The position numbers and the translations under genes were made by a program. Positions 32,364-32,646 of a DNA stretch of 32,646 nt are shown one piece after another; within the stretch, counting starts at the first letter, position 1, and every line of letters starts with the position of its first letter. The notes under the pieces are model-generated. The model worked only from the letters and a program-made list of their open reading frames with translations. It ran no database searches and was not told the DNA's origin. The stretch comes from Seison nebaliae (taxonomy: Eukaryota > Rotifera > Pararotatoria > Seisonacea > Seisonidae): NCBI GenBank assembly GCA_023231475.1, contig JALJEE010003100.1, positions 1 through 32,646 on the forward strand. Reading direction: 5' to 3'.

Positions 32364-32646
32364 AACTAAACGATAAAAAAGAAAGAAGTTAACCTTGCTA
32401 AGAAGAAAGAAATTAACCCTCTTTTCTCTTAATTAATTTCTTAGTTCCCCTTTTAATAAATGAAAAATTCCAGACATTTCCCCTTCGCGAACTATACATA
32501 CTCCCACTTCGCGAAGGTGAAACGAAGTGAAGGAAAGAATAGGAGAAAAAAAGGGACGGCGAAGGAGTATTTTTTTGAAAGTTCTTTTGGTAAAAGCCTG
32601 TTTGAACGACATAAAAAAAAATTTTTTTTTTCCTAAAAATAAACGT
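32364..32646. other. Upstream region of the uncharacterised gene, edge of window
   Basis: No gene. Simple, partly repeated sequence (aagaaagaagttaaccttgc / aagaaagaaattaaccctct at 32369-32421) and the inverted repeat at 32482-32517. Confidence 0.5.
32482..32517. repeat. 10-bp inverted repeat around cgcg
   Basis: ccttcgcgaa (32482-32491) and ttcgcgaagg (32508-32517) are exact inverted copies with a 16-base gap; each arm is itself built around the palindrome ttcgcgaa. Related cgaag words follow at 32522-32555. Possible protein-binding site or hairpin. Confidence 0.7.

Noticed and set aside
1-32646. tRNA, rRNA, CRISPR array or spliced-leader genes
   Set aside because: Scanned by eye for T-loop motifs, conserved rRNA words and regularly spaced repeats; none found. 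The absence was not tested computationally.

Overview
This is an AT-rich piece of an animal nuclear genome. The genes are spliced, the products are metazoan (a four-domain Cav2-type calcium channel, a NEDD4-type HECT ligase, a RagA GTPase, a DHX33-type helicase, a TALE homeobox protein), and genes are packed tightly on both strands. I could rebuild 56 GT-AG introns by hand. All but two are 39-77 bp long, most of them about 45-55 bp, which points to a strongly compacted genome. The homeodomain resembles, from memory, the spiralian-specific TALE (SPILE) group, so a miniaturised spiralian such as an orthonectid, rotifer or gastrotrich is a reasonable guess, but the window does not prove it.

Layout. 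1-268: end of a BED-type zinc-finger ORF. 597-3004 (+): DHX33-like DEAH helicase, 3 exons. 3415-12257 (+): Cav2-like calcium channel alpha-1 subunit, 29 exons, 1801 aa, with the reading frame closing exactly through every junction. Its only long intron (8063-10135) holds a complete, unspliced, antisense TALE homeobox gene (8237-9244, -). 12377-13651 (-): proline-rich repeat protein, convergent with the channel. 14323-17613 (-): NEDD4-like C2-WW3-HECT ubiquitin ligase, 14 exons. 19073-19795 (+): penta-EF-hand protein with eroded calcium loops. 20550-21482 (-): RagA/B GTPase, single exon. 22246-23112 (+): Gln-rich protein of unknown function. 24242-25846 (+): three-finger C2H2 protein with a long disordered acidic tail. 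25.9-28.4 kb: repeat-rich zone with two kinds of degenerate tandem repeat and an internally deleted pogo/Tigger-type DNA transposon (-). 28913-29704 (+): secreted-then-anchored single-pass membrane protein of unknown family. 29.7-30.9 kb: no certain gene, but a cluster of perfect hairpins. 30902-32363 (-): two overlapping ORFs of no recognised family.

The first 26 kb is ordinary, conserved gene-dense DNA. Several products belong to nutrient signalling (RagA), ubiquitination (NEDD4), rRNA synthesis (DHX33) and excitability (Cav2), but nothing indicates that they are co-regulated. From 26 kb onward the window is accessory in character: mobile-element remains, minisatellites, orphan genes. The most notable points are the homeobox gene nested antisense in the channel gene, the channel's unusual selectivity filter (E/D/E/E instead of E/E/E/E), and the orphan genes at the right end.
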